64,000 nucleotides of DNA from the NCBI GenBank assembly GCA_963682175.1, contig OY821782.1:25689741-25753740 (forward strand), read 5' to 3'. Below, one piece after another: positions 11,551 through 22,417 of this stretch. The notes under the pieces were generated by a model. The model was not told the DNA's origin. It saw nothing but the letters and a program-made list of their open reading frames with translations, and made no database searches. This stretch comes from Triglochin maritima. Its lineage: Eukaryota; Streptophyta; Magnoliopsida; Alismatales; Juncaginaceae. Every line of letters starts with the position of its first letter. The first letter of the stretch is position 1. A program made the translations under genes and the position numbers.

Positions 11551-13488
11551 TGTAACGTACCCGAAAACAGCGGAAAATTTAAACAATAATAAAGACCGTC
11601 AACGGTCAACACAGGGCACGTCACGGGAAAACAAACCAACATATATATAAAATATATAAGTTACAGACCCACGTGGAAGTCAAACTATATAAATGAGTCA
11701 ACTGTGATTACAACAAAAGTGAATATACATGTAATCACTACCTCGAACAAAAGAAGATATACAACGACAACAGGATCAGATCTCGGGGGCACCGTCCTCA
11801 GTCACCACCTCAACTCTAAACCTGCTCGCTACCTGAAATGCAAACAAACAAACATGCCTGAGTTCCCTGCAGGAACCCCGTACGCCAAACCTCCTAAAAT
11901 ATAAAAAGGAAATTAAAGACAATGCAATGCGATGCACATGATCATCCACCTCGGGCCCACAATAATGCCCTCACCGCCTCCGCGGCACTGAACCACTCCT
12001 GTCACTAGGGTCAAGTCAGTCCACCGCTGCCTCACAAGGGTCAGTCGACACCACTGCTCCCCAAAAAGTGCAGGAAGGAACCCCCGGTACACGCCACCAC
12101 CCAAGGAGCGAGTCAGCCCGCCGAATACACAACTCGGGTCAGACGACAGCCGCTGCTCCCCCAAGAGCCGCCAAGCGCGCACCCTGCCGGAACATCCTCG
12201 GCCTACCGCTAAACCCTCGCAAACTACCCAAGGTTTACGGTACACATCCCTCACACCCCGCTCGGTAAGAGAGGCAACAGTAGTACAATAATACGCCTTC
12301 GTCGAAGGTGAAATCCGTAGCTCTCAAAGCCGGTAATCAACCGTCGCCTCGGAGCCGGTAGTCGACCTATACTCAACGGATCACGTGTGGATAAATCCAC
12401 CAACCTGCGGCAGATCGGTCGACCGCTAAAAGCACACCGGTCGACCGGTCCCCCACACAGTACACAGTACTGTACAAACAAGTCTACCGGTCGAACCACG
12501 CCAACCGAATTACCGACCAATCGGTCGAACAAAAGTCATCTAGCGGTCGACCGTTTGGATGGTCTACGCTATACAAATTTATATAATATATATCCGATCG
12601 GTCGAACCAAGGGGTCGTTCAACCGATAACAGGACTTCTCAGTATCTTGCCCAAGTGACATTCGGTCGACCGGAACTGCTATACAGTTCGACCGAAACAT
12701 CACAGGCACTCTACTGCTTAATTAAAATGCTCAGTCGGTTGACCGAAAGTTAAAGAGCGGTCGACCGTTTTGATGGTCAAAGCTCCCAACCGACTTAGCA
12801 TCGAATGGATCGGTCGAACAAGGTTAAGGGCGTTCAACCGTTTAATAAGTCAAAACCCCCAACCGACCCATTCTCATTGTTATTCGGTCGACCGGCTAAG
12901 TGGTCCCGTTCGACCGATAACAACATAACCCCTTTTTCCCGCACAAATCTGGCATAACGGTCGACCGTCCGAAGACATCGTTCGACCGTTCGCGGGTAAA
13001 CATCAATATAATAATAGGATCGGTCGACTGCCCACAGGCACCGGTCGACCGATCGTCGTCTTCAACCTCTGAATTGGTTGCAATCCGACGGGGAATTCGA
13101 CACCAACGTCGATCCCCAACACTCACAAGGCTTATGTGAGTTATAATGAAGATTTGGCATACCTTTTTGACGGTTGTGGAAGCCTCCCAAGCTTGAGTCA
13201 CTTCACTCCTCTTCTTCTTCCTTCTTCTCCTCTTCTTCTACTTCACCTTCTTCTTCTCCGAATTCACCTCCTCTCACTCTCTGTTCAGCCACGAAATGAA
13301 GAAAACGTTTCTATTAAAATCTTATCTACTATATATATTCATCTTTTAACTCATCACCTCCATCTCCTCCAATCCAATACCAACACCTCATTTCTCAACC
13401 TTATCTCCTCACCTCTTCATTAGCATGCATAATTAGGGTAAGTTAGGTTTAGTTTAGTTTAATTTAGGTGTTTAGATAGGTTATTACA
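11551..13488 (-). repeat. 5' LTR of the Del/Tekay-like element
   Basis: This 1938-bp LTR begins TGTAACG and ends TTATTACA on the plus strand. Its outer ~550 bp match positions 1-561. It contains a dense set of GGTCGACCG-type palindromes and a CTT-rich microsatellite near 13203-13260. The right flank starts at 13489. Confidence 0.93.
12414..13052. repeat. Interspersed GGTCGACCG palindromes in the LTR
   Basis: About 13 copies of CGGTCGACCG or a near variant (GGTCGAACC, GGTTGACCG) occur at irregular spacing, for example near 12417, 12440, 12544, 12661, 12756, 12884, 12957 and 13041. The window start (18-110) shows the same copies in the other LTR. The spacing is irregular, so this is a motif cluster rather than a tandem array. 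Confidence 0.85.
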
Positions 13489-14135
13489 CGTTTTTCTCCT
13501 AATGATGATAATGAATTAATGACGTTACAAAATGGAATTAGAACCTAGCAACTGGTGATGCTATCAAGTATATCCAAAAACAGTTTGAACTTGTAGTGTT
13601 GCCAAATTGGTCCCAATAATTTATAAATAAAGAACAAAATTTTGGAATATTTAAGTCAGCGGCGGTGACACATGTTCACATGCCATTTTATTGTGTTTAT
13701 TACGTTTCTCTCGAAACACTGTGGGACTCATTACCTCGATAATTTCTGATGTTTAGATGTCCATCAATTTGATTGGAGATTATTTCAGTAAATTATTGCC
13801 GTTGCTTTGTCTGTTTCACGATTCCAAAATGGTACAGGGCGTCCCTTAGTTGACGTCCAGGTTGTCGTTCATAAATTTCCATTTATTTTTTGCATTCCAC
13901 CCCTACTTTTCATTCTCTCACCAATTTCCATTGTTTGGTTTCTCATAATTAATCATTGTTTCACATATTCCCACGATTTCTTTTCTTGAACCATGTTCTC
14001 TTAGTTTTGTTTAATGTGCCTAAACGAGGTTAGTTCAGTTGGAAAAATTCTTCTCTGAAGATAGTCAAGATCAAGTATCAAATCTCAACAGACTCATTCT
14101 AATATTTTGGAGTGAAATTTAAATAAGGGATGTAC
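13489..14135. other. AT-rich spacer without coding sequence
   Basis: This flank of the Del/Tekay-like element has no ORF with recognisable similarity. The only structure I see is the tRNA-like A-box/B-box stretch at its right end. Confidence 0.6.
14021..14135 (+). repeat. possible tRNA-derived SINE remnant
   Basis: The stretch GGTTAGTTCAGTTGG (14028-14042) fits a pol III A box, and a degenerate B box (ATCAAGTATCAAATCTC, about 14079-14095) follows at a typical distance. There is no clear A-rich tail or flanking duplication, so the call is tentative. Confidence 0.35.
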
Positions 14136-14202
14136 CAGGATTGTAGATGGGTAAGGTTAAATCCGTTAACCGTCCTAACCAAACGAACGGGTATGATCAC
14201 AA

Positions 14203-14325
14203 GTTGTGAAAATCATAACTATTTAATAAATGGACGGATAAGGTTGTGAAAATCATAATTGTTTAATAAATGAACTGATAAGGGTTGTGAAAATCATAAT
14301 TGTTTAATAAATGGACAGGTAATGT
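14203..14325. repeat. three-unit tandem repeat (~41 bp)
   Basis: Three successive copies of a unit containing GTTGTGAAAATCATAA and TTTAATAAATGGAC follow each other inside the left part of the hAT-like shell. Confidence 0.8.
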
Positions 14326-14374
14326 ACATGATGTCACCCGTCCGTTTAACCGTTCACTAGTGTAGAAAAGAGAA

Positions 14375-14670
14375 TATACGTTGGATATAGGGGTATATAC
14401 GTCGGATATAAGGCTCCCCACACCCGACGTCCATGTATACGTCGTATATACATAGACATCAGTCACTTAACGACCGACGTCTATTAGTTAGGTATAGACG
14501 TCGGTCGTATATAACAACCGACGTCTATACCTAGACAATAGATGTCGACCGTCTAGACTAACTGACGTCTATTGTCTAGGTATAAATGTCGGTCGTATAT
14601 AACAGCCGACGTCTATACCTTTTTTTAAAAAGAATAGACGTCGGCTAATACAAACAACCGATGTCTGTTT
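14375..14670. repeat. left subterminal repeats of the CACTA element
   Basis: At least ten copies of a motif near TAGACGTCGGTNGTATA occur in both orientations. In known CACTA elements such subterminal repeats bind the element's TNPA-type protein. Confidence 0.8.
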
Positions 14671-15029
14671 ATAAACCTGGACAAAAACAAAAATAGGAAA
14701 CACATTCATCCTGCACCAAAAACACTGCATAACAACAGACATTCAACCTGCACAAGAAAAACATTCATCCTGCACCAAATTCATTCACAAATACATACAC
14801 AATCATTCAACACACTTGACATTCTCATTCAAACACTTGTATTAAGGCATATCATTCCAAACACTTGCATTCTCATTCAACACACTTGGCATTCTCATTC
14901 CAAAAAAGAGGCAATTATATTAAGGTATATCATTGTATGTTTGTAATACAAATAAATTATATCATTCCAAAGAGAGGAAATGAAGTCCGTAATCTAGCGT
15001 GGGAATAATGAATGTTAGAAACCTAACTA

Positions 15030-15740
15030 ATCAATAAAGGTCAAAGCAAGCCTAAAGTCCACTATAGGTCCTTAGCACTAGACGACGCCTAACTTCGAGG
15101 TCCCACCGAGGACCACTAGTCTGTAGGAAATTAAGAACCCAGAGGTCCCTAAAATCTTAGGGAGACTAGATGTGCAACGACGTTCAGGCCGAAACGGTCT
15201 TAAACATCGATGATCACTAGTCTGTAGGAAATCAAGAACCCAGAGGTTCCTAAAATCTCAGGGAGACTAGATGGGCAACAACGTTCAGACCATAACGGTC
15301 TTAAAAGGGATCCTCTCCTTAATGCGTCTGGAAATCCTAGGGACCAACATCTAATTAATTTTATTAAGGCTCTTTTATTAAGCGGTTTTTGGGCCAAGGA
15401 AAGGGTGATGAAATCCCCCACCTCATCTCCTATAGGTGACTGCCCCCTAAGTATTTTTCATACCTTAATCTAACAAAACAACACACCAAACAAACACTCA
15501 CCTCACTTTTGTTTCAATGCAAGTCTTACTAACTAATGTGTGCTTTCTAATGAATGATGAGTGAAAGAGATTACGTACCTTATGCAAGCAATCTACGACA
15601 GAAATTGTAAAATAAATAATAAATACGATGAATGAAAATCCTATATGATGAATGACTTAGAAAATATTGTCTAATCTTTTGCTTTAGGTTATTAAAAGCC
15701 ATGTTGCTTAAGGGGGTCAATGAGTTATTAGAAACTAATC
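15030..15740. other. Athila-like leader fragment inside the CACTA element
   Basis: This stretch aligns by eye with the leader of element B (about 25690-26310): CTATAGGTCCTTA, GACGACGCCTAACT, the block GGTGATGAAATCCCCC (15403-15420), the tract around CTTACTAACTAATG and TTTTGCTTTA. It lacks PBS, LTR and gag. It is either captured host sequence or an old insertion. Confidence 0.7.
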
Positions 15741-16749
15741 ATTTAACTAAACAAAATAAGTTTTTTTTCAACATAAATAAACATTTAACTAAACATAAAT
15801 AAACTTTTAACATAAATAAACATTTAACTAAAATAAATATTTAACTAAACTAAATTATAAACTAAAATAAACATTTAATTAAATAAGAGAAATTTATATT
15901 CTTATATTTTCTCTCAATTTCTCTCGCATTCAAGCACACGATTAAGGATTTCACATTTTTCAGAAAACTGAAAAAAAAAATCCTTTAGATAAGCAATTAA
16001 TCAAGACCTTAATTTGGATTTATCTCCTAGAAATTATCCTTGTAAATCATCACTCCTCACTTACTTATTGCATATGTAACTACATATATACTCATTTAAA
16101 TCATCAAACCAACCCAACTCAATCCAAACCAAACCAAACCAATCCAATGAAAGAGTGAAATCAAATGATATCTCTTTAATAAAGGCCACATCCATCATCA
16201 TAACATTCATATAACAAATGAATTAAACATTCACACAACATGTCAAGAAGTAGAGCAAAAATAACACTTTGGCAACCAAACCAAACCAGTCTCCATTCAC
16301 ACTCCATTCTCATCAACCAAACAAATCCAAAATTCACAATCTCCACAACCAACTAAACAATCCAAATCCAAATACCACAATCTAAAATCCAAATCCAAAC
16401 ACCACAATCTAAACATATTAAATATGAGAACCTAATCAAACAAATACAAGACAAGGGTACGACATCGCGGTGGTTAACCACGAACCAGAGGAGGAGGGGA
16501 AAGTTGCTGCAAATGTCGCAAAGGAGGTTGGAGGTCGCGGCTGCAAGGATGGTGGTCGTGGAGCTGGAGGGTGCGGTGACGGTGGTCGCGGAGGCTGTGG
16601 TGGTTGGGGAAGCGTAGGAAGATGGTCGGGGTCGCGGAGGCTGCGTTGGTCGGAGATGTGTCAGAGTTGTCGAAGTTGAGGAAGATGCGCGACTAGTGTT
16701 TTGCTTGGGTTTTGGTTGGGATAAAAGGTAAAATTTGAACTCCTGTTGG
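15741..16749. other. AT-rich interior of the CACTA element
   Basis: It holds ATAAATAAACATTTAACTAA-like tandem runs (15775-15890), then CA-rich low-complexity sequence. A Gly/Arg-rich open frame at 16470-16679 is short, compositionally simple and unlike a known transposase, so I do not call it a gene. Confidence 0.6.
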
Positions 16750-17045
16750 AATTATAAGACCAATATCCGTCGGCTATAGAATATATCTGACGTCTATAGG
16801 TGGGGTTTAGACGTCGGGTTCAATGCATGTTCCAATAAGCCGACGTCTATACACCAAATAGACGTTGACCATATTAAAAACCGACGTCTATACCCCGACA
16901 ACGTACCCAATATACGTCGACCTTATTAACAGCCGACGTCTATACCCCGACAACGTACCAAATAGACGTCACCCATATTAACAGCCGACGTCTATAACTA
17001 TATACGTCGGTTGTTAATACGGTCGACGTCTATTTGGCGACGAGT
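16750..17045. repeat. right subterminal repeats of the CACTA element
   Basis: At least ten copies of the GACGTC-centred motif (GCCGACGTCTATA and its complement) precede the right terminus. Confidence 0.8.
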
Positions 17046-17162
17046 ATGCATTGTTCTGCACTAGTGGTTTTATCACGAAAGATAATGAATATATATAATA
17101 TTTTATTATATATACTATATACATATAGTTTTTTATATTTTACTTCCTCTTTGTGCATGTAG

Positions 17163-17269
17163 GTTCTAAAGTTGTTGATGCAAATCTTAGCACAATAACG
17201 GATTTAGATGATGACAAACTTGAAGCTATGGTGGAAGCAATGACTATTGACGACGTTGATGAGTTCTAA
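17163..17269 (+). pseudogene. possible last exon of a hAT-type transposase
   Basis: A pyrimidine-rich stretch ending GCATGTAG is followed by an open frame of about 35 codons. It is rich in Asp and Glu, with EAMVEAMTIDD near its end, and finishes at TAA 17267-17269. It lies inside the hAT-like shell, which makes a transposase tail plausible, but I recognise no family motif. Confidence 0.25.
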
Positions 17270-17714
17270 ATTACTCCAACTTCGTATTGTTTATGATGTT
17301 TCTAAATTGAAACATGTCTTACAACTTGAAAGTTATTTTGATGTTTGTCATTACTTGTTATGTGTGGATGTTTGATGTTATTTGATATCAATTTGTGAAT
17401 TTTTAGATTATGGATTTTTGGAGGTTTTGATTATAAATTTATGGATGTTTGATGTTAAATATTGCAAGTATTACAAATTTAATTTGTTATCCGTTTATCC
17501 ATTTAACCATTTACTAAATTTTTATATCGATTTTAGCATCCATTAAGTTTTAACCATATAACCGTCCAAACCGTTTAATTAAATAAAACGGGTATTGTCA
17601 TAGGTAGAGGTAAAAATAAATGGGTTTCTAACCAAACCGCGATTCGTTTAATTATGTGTGTAGGGTCATGGTTAAACCCTAGAACCGTCCACGAAGTGTC
17701 CATTTACAACCCTA

Positions 17715-18234
17715 GATGCAGGATTAAAGTAGATAAAATCCAAAAAAAACATTATCATTTTGTTTTGTATGCAATCGTAGTTAGTTACCCCGAATTTATA
17801 AAGATTATGGATTTGTATTTCTGTGGATTTATTGCATGGTTGAAGGATTGAGTGTCAATTATCATTTGTTGATTTATTTTTTGCCACATCATGATTCGTC
17901 AACTAGTTTTAATAGACAATTTATCAAAAATATTAAATAATTGTAATTATTCAATTGTCAAAACTCTAATCGATCAAAGGTTTGTTCCTAATTATAATGA
18001 TAGTTTAGTATCCATAACTGTAATTCGTGTCCGTCTTGTACGTATTGTAATATCATGAGTCCAAGCACATATAATATAAGTCTTGAAACATGGATTCACC
18101 AATGAGTCAGAAATTTGGTAATACATCCTTTGATTTCGTTCTAATATTAAACTATTTCTCAAGTATAAATTTAAAGAATTTTTTTAGTCAAATTATAGGA
18201 TAGTGAGCCAAACTATATGCAAATCAAATTTCTT
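17715..18234. other. AT-rich spacer
   Basis: I see no gene, terminal repeat or tandem structure here. Confidence 0.5.
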
Positions 18235-18416
18235 GTTATATATACATGTATGTATACATATATGTATATACATATATATATATATATATATACATCTATA
18301 TGTACATCTATATGTATATATATATATATATATATATACATCTATATGTATATATATATATATATGTATATATATATGTATATATATCTATATATATGTA
18401 TATATATATATGTATG
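18235..18416. repeat. TA-rich microsatellite
   Basis: An impure (TA)n tract is interspersed with ACATC, GTATA and ACATG units. The open frames over it are artefacts of the repeat. Confidence 0.95.
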
Positions 18417-19079
18417 ACAATACAATGTTTTGACGTGCAATTAGCATTATTGACCAGTATCATTTAATTGCAGTAAACTCGCATTTGTTGGATTTTAATT
18501 AGGTCCTAATCCAACAACATAAACGTTATGCAACATTGAACCGAAAGATATGTCAAATACATCATTTGGTTATGCCATGGGAAACGTTACAAACTTATGT
18601 TATCACGGCCACACCATTCCGTTGTTCATACAATAATTTGTTGAGACATTAAGTTCGTGACAATAACTCATGTTTTCCCATTAAGCACGTGGGTCGACCC
18701 TAGTCCATGTGTTCGTTTGACCTTAGTTAGTGAAAAACTCCATATGTTCTTGAATTTTATGGATTTTTGAATCAAAACTTCTTCTTTATTAATTTGATGG
18801 ATTAAGCACGTGGTACTTCTAGGTTTTCAATTAGGTCATTCTTGACAAGGTCTTTAGGCATTATAAAAAAAGTCCAGAATGCTTTCAAATAGGTTATTTC
18901 ATTTTGCATTTGTACGAGTCATTTCTACTTCATTTCCCCTCTGTATTACCTAAAATATTATATCAACGCAACAAATGTAAGGTAAAATAAAGGATATATT
19001 GTAAAACTCGCTCTCTTGATACTTTAATAAGTCCATTTTTATCACTTATACTTGATTTTGATTGATATTATGTTTATTG
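18417..19079. other. AT-rich spacer
   Basis: Nothing recognisable as coding or as a transposon end. Confidence 0.5.
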
Positions 19080-19097
19080 TGTGGTGTGTTTATTCTT

Positions 19098-19285
19098 GTT
19101 TCGGCAAAGTTTCCATTTTCGGGAAACTTTCCTTTTCAAGGAAAATTAACTTTTCGAAAAGTTTCCTTTTTCAGGAACAATTCCTCCCGAGAAAAAATCC
19201 TCTTCAGGGAAAGTTTCACTTTTTAGGAAAAGTTTCCCCTTTTTGAGAAGTTTCCCTCCACGGAAAAGTTTCCGTTTTGGTCAAG
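19098..19285. repeat. degenerate GGAAA/TTTCC array
   Basis: About ten imperfect units of the form GGAAAAGTTTCC separated by T-rich spacers. Each unit is close to self-complementary. The period is roughly 20 bases and irregular. Confidence 0.75.
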
Positions 19286-19374
19286 CGGGTGTGGCACGTC
19301 GGTTCCGCGTCCAACTACGCTCGATCGGTTTTGTTTCGGGCGTGTGAGGCTTTGGTTTCTTTTTCCTTCATGCC

Positions 19375-20787
19375 TGTTGAACGTTTTATTTAAAACCGCA
19401 AGTGCACGGCCGCGATGAAGCGGTGGCAAGTACGGGTCGTCCTCAGGGAGGTGAGCAGCCTCTTGTTTATCAGAAATCAAGTGGCAAAAAGAGAGGGAAG
19501 AAAGTTGGTTACGCTACTCTACACTAAACTACGCTAAGAAGTACGAAATGCGAAACAAAGAAATAAACGATCAAATAAAAACTAAGCTAAGAACAAAATA
19601 GAAGTGCTGGAATTTCAGGAATGGAAAACCCCTAAGGGGTGGAGTGAGTGCACACAAGCAAAGAGGTGGGTGTAGATTACATTCTTTAAGCACATGAAGG
19701 TGATGTTTATCAAGCATAGGAAGTGTCTAAATGTTATGGCAAAACCTATCAATCTATTCACCAACTTAGTTGATTAACATTTACATATGCAAGGTGTTTA
19801 TTTCAGAACCTAAACAAGCATGAGAGGTGTCTAATCATTTTGGCAAAACTCATCAAGTTGTAAATTCTATCCTAAACAAGCAAGCATACATTCATGTTTA
19901 ATCAACACATTGAAATTAAAGCATTCATCCCATTCTCTAATGCATGTATGTACATCTACTCCACCCCCCAAAGGGGATGGAACTACTCACTAAACATTAC
20001 ACTAATTATTAAACTATGGAAAGAAAGCATATTAAAACTAAGCTAGAATTAAAAGACGATTAAACTAAAACATGCACAACAATAAAAGAAGCATAAAACA
20101 AACAATGAAAGAAACATAAAACTTTATTGATAAAATGACTCACATTAAAAGTAGCATCCTCCTACTTTAGTGTGTGCTTCAAGGCCTCACTTCTAGTAGG
20201 AAGAATAGCCACTTAAAATATGGAGTGATTACAAAAGGAGGTGAAGAGTTCTATTTATAGGCATGGAAAAAGCTAATCCGGGACAATCCCCCGATGTGGG
20301 ACTAAACAGATACCACACATAGCCTAAACATCCTCTAATACATGTGCTGGAGAAATTTGAGCGCATTTGGGCCAAAAGTGACCGCCAATTAGCGGTCTTG
20401 GACCGCTACTTAGCGGTCTACAGTGTCCGGATCGCTCTGGAATTTCTTGTGGGCTTTTCTGGAAGGCTTTGTTGGTGTTTTATGCATCTAGTTTGCATGT
20501 TGGAGCTCCGACCCGAATAGAATTGCCACAATACTCCCCATGATGGTGTGGAGTTCTCTGTTTTGCTCTTAGGTCCTTCTGTCTTAAATTTAGGTCCTTC
20601 TCCTTTGCATCTTAGTCCCCAGATCTCACAATTCAGTCCTTTTTCCCAGCTTTTGCGTCCTTTTATGCTTCATCTCTTCAAACCTATTTATTCCTGAAAA
20701 CTAAACATAAAACTCGTAACATAGCATTGTTTAGGTGAAAGATAATGGATATAAGATACAAATATAAGCGTGAAATGATGTCAATCA
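19375..20787 (-). repeat. Element B 3' LTR
   Basis: It is 1413 bp, with a TGTTGAACG start and GTCAATCA end on the plus strand. Minus-strand TATA box at 20251-20260. Two adjacent palindromic units in U3: 20380-20397 and 20401-20418 (GACCGCCAATTAGCGGTC type). The other LTR has only one. Its last ~250 bp (U3 start) differ strongly from the partner LTR but match element D's 3' LTR. Confidence 0.95.
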
Positions 20788-22417
20788 AATACCCCCACAC
20801 CTAACTTTTGCTAGTCCCGAGCAAAACAAAGAAAGAGAAAAGCATACGAAAAACAAGAAATCCTAACTCACTTTCGTAGGAATCACGGTTGCACTTAGCA
20901 CGTGCAACAAGCCGTTAAAACTCCTTGTCGCCAAGGAGGAGGAGTGTTGTCTCCTGAGGGTTTTCAGCGGATATACCCACAAAATCCGAACAAGATGCAT
21001 TAATCAATCTAGCTACACGACTCGTTGGACTCATTTTGTCGATCATGGGACGCGGTAATACTATGGGTCGACTCTATGAATGTAATCGGTCCACACACCT
21101 AGCCTAATGAGTTATTCGTGAAAGTTAGTTAAGGACTTGAGTGGAAGACATGGGCAACCTTAACTTCTGAATGTGATACAATGTGTAAAGTCCATTTTGG
21201 TTCTTATTTGACTCTTTTTTTTTCTTTTTCATTTTTTTTTCTTTTTTTTTCATTGGAGCATTTTATTGGTTGGTGTTTGATTCTCCCAGGGTCAGGTTTC
21301 GTGCATCATTGCCTATGAGGACTTACACTATCACGTACACCTTCCCCCAAATCTCCACATAGGGTGATCCCTACCACCCGTGTAACGAGAGTTCGGTCGG
21401 CGCATCCCAAGTCAGATGACTCGAAAGCACCAGGCACAAAGTCCCCTCAGACCTACTTTCCCGAGTGATAGGAGCCGTGCGAGAAGAGAGAACACCACTT
21501 ATTTATTTATCTACGTGGGAACCAAAACCCCTACACTTAAGTTTCACAAAAAGAGATTAAGGGTCATTGACTACAACAAACTTCCTTATACTAAAAGACA
21601 CGAATTATTTGACTCACTAGGTTCAGGGTGGACTTCTTTAAATGTTTGAGTACTGAAACCCTATGATTACACGCCCCCCCGAGGGAAAACCGGGGTGCAT
21701 CCTAACGACTCGATAAGACCTAAAGCCAGAAAACTAGAAATCCTAATGCATCAAGTTCAAGACAATTTTGGGAGCTTTCTTTTTACTTTGCCTCTCAACG
21801 GTTTTGCACATGCTAAACACACGCAAATCTACAAAAACATTTTCTTTCGCAAACACATGAAGATTTTGAAAGAAATGTGAAAATTTTAAAGCACTAGGCA
21901 AGCAAAAGAAGACAAGTCACCCAAGGATCATGGCAAACAGACATATCGATATTAAATGCGGCACACTAACATGACCCTAACAATGCAAACAAAAGAAAAT
22001 AAAACCAAAGGAAAAAGACTCGACTATGTACACACGTAAAACACCCCCCCACACCTACTTCATGCATTGTCCTCAATGAATGTGAACAAGATACTACATG
22101 TAGATATGCATGAAAAAGGAAAGATCTCACCAACATGAAGTACAAAGGGACGTTCAGGGTCATGTTGATGGATACAAACCCAAATTCCCTCAAAACCTGT
22201 GAGAAGCTGAAGAAGGGAGATAAATACGTGAAGAGATTGGGCCCAAGTACACAAGGGTTGGGGCCCACAACAATCGATGCTCACTGAAGGAGTCTTTTAT
22301 TACACACTTCTTCTTTTTTTTTTTTTTTTTTTTTGTGTGTTTTTTTTGTGTTTTTTTTTGTTGTTGTTTTTTTTTAAAGATATATACATCAACCAAGATA
22401 TTCTCATAATCATTTGG
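20788..22417 (-). other. Element B 3' noncoding region
   Basis: On the minus strand after the gag stop it contains a long T/A homopolymer (about 22310-22376), a first G tract (22042-22060 on the plus strand as C), about 1.2 kb of noncoding sequence, the two-hairpin block (20857-20913) and the PPT (20788-20803) next to the LTR. No ORF has gene-like composition. Confidence 0.8.

Larger units (their letters stand above)
1..13488 (-). mobile_element. Del/Tekay-like Ty3/gypsy chromovirus (LTR retrotransposon), split by element A
   Basis: This is a minus-strand LTR retrotransposon. Read on the minus strand its order is 5' LTR (13488-11551), PBS, gag, protease, RT, RNase H, integrase, a chromodomain-like tail, PPT and 3' LTR (561 down to past the window start). 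That domain order is the Ty3/gypsy order, and the chromodomain-like tail after the integrase GPF/Y region points to a chromovirus, most like the Del/Tekay clade. Element A (4033-10422) interrupts it between gag and protease. The coding part also has nonsense and frameshift lesions, so this copy is dead. The two LTRs look very similar by eye, so it is not ancient. Its own target-site duplication cannot be checked because the left end lies outside the window. Confidence 0.93.
14355..17066. mobile_element. non-autonomous CACTA (En/Spm) transposon
   Basis: It starts CACTAGTGTAGAA and ends in the inverted complement (CTGCACTAGTG), with a 3-bp target duplication GTT on both sides (14352-14354 and 17067-17069). 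Arrays of a motif around AGACGTCGG fill both subterminal regions, as is usual for CACTA elements. There is no transposase ORF in its 2712 bp, so it depends on a relative. Internally it carries a piece resembling an Athila-like leader (15030-15740). Confidence 0.9.
14136..17714. mobile_element. degenerate hAT-like element holding a CACTA insertion
   Basis: The left end CAGGATTGTAGATGGGTAA and the reverse complement of the right end (TAGGGTTGTAAATGGACAC) form imperfect terminal inverted repeats of hAT type. Subterminal AACCGTCC-like motifs occur on both sides. Without the CACTA element the shell is about 860 bp. The expected 8-bp duplication is at best weak (5 of 8 bases), so the call is moderate. 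Confidence 0.45.

Noticed and set aside
12414..13052. Regular repeat array resembling CRISPR
   Set aside because: The copies are short (about 10 bp), palindromic, irregularly spaced and within a plant LTR.
16470..16679. Gly/Arg/Cys-rich open frame in the CACTA element
   Set aside because: It is low-complexity sequence of the GGTGGTCGCGGAGG type, with no homologous domain and no exon context.
18203..18467. Three overlapping Tyr/Ile-rich open frames
   Set aside because: They are translations of the TA-rich microsatellite.
22190..22396. Lys/Gln-rich minus-strand open frame
   Set aside because: It arises from the poly-T/poly-A tract in the noncoding 3' region of element B.
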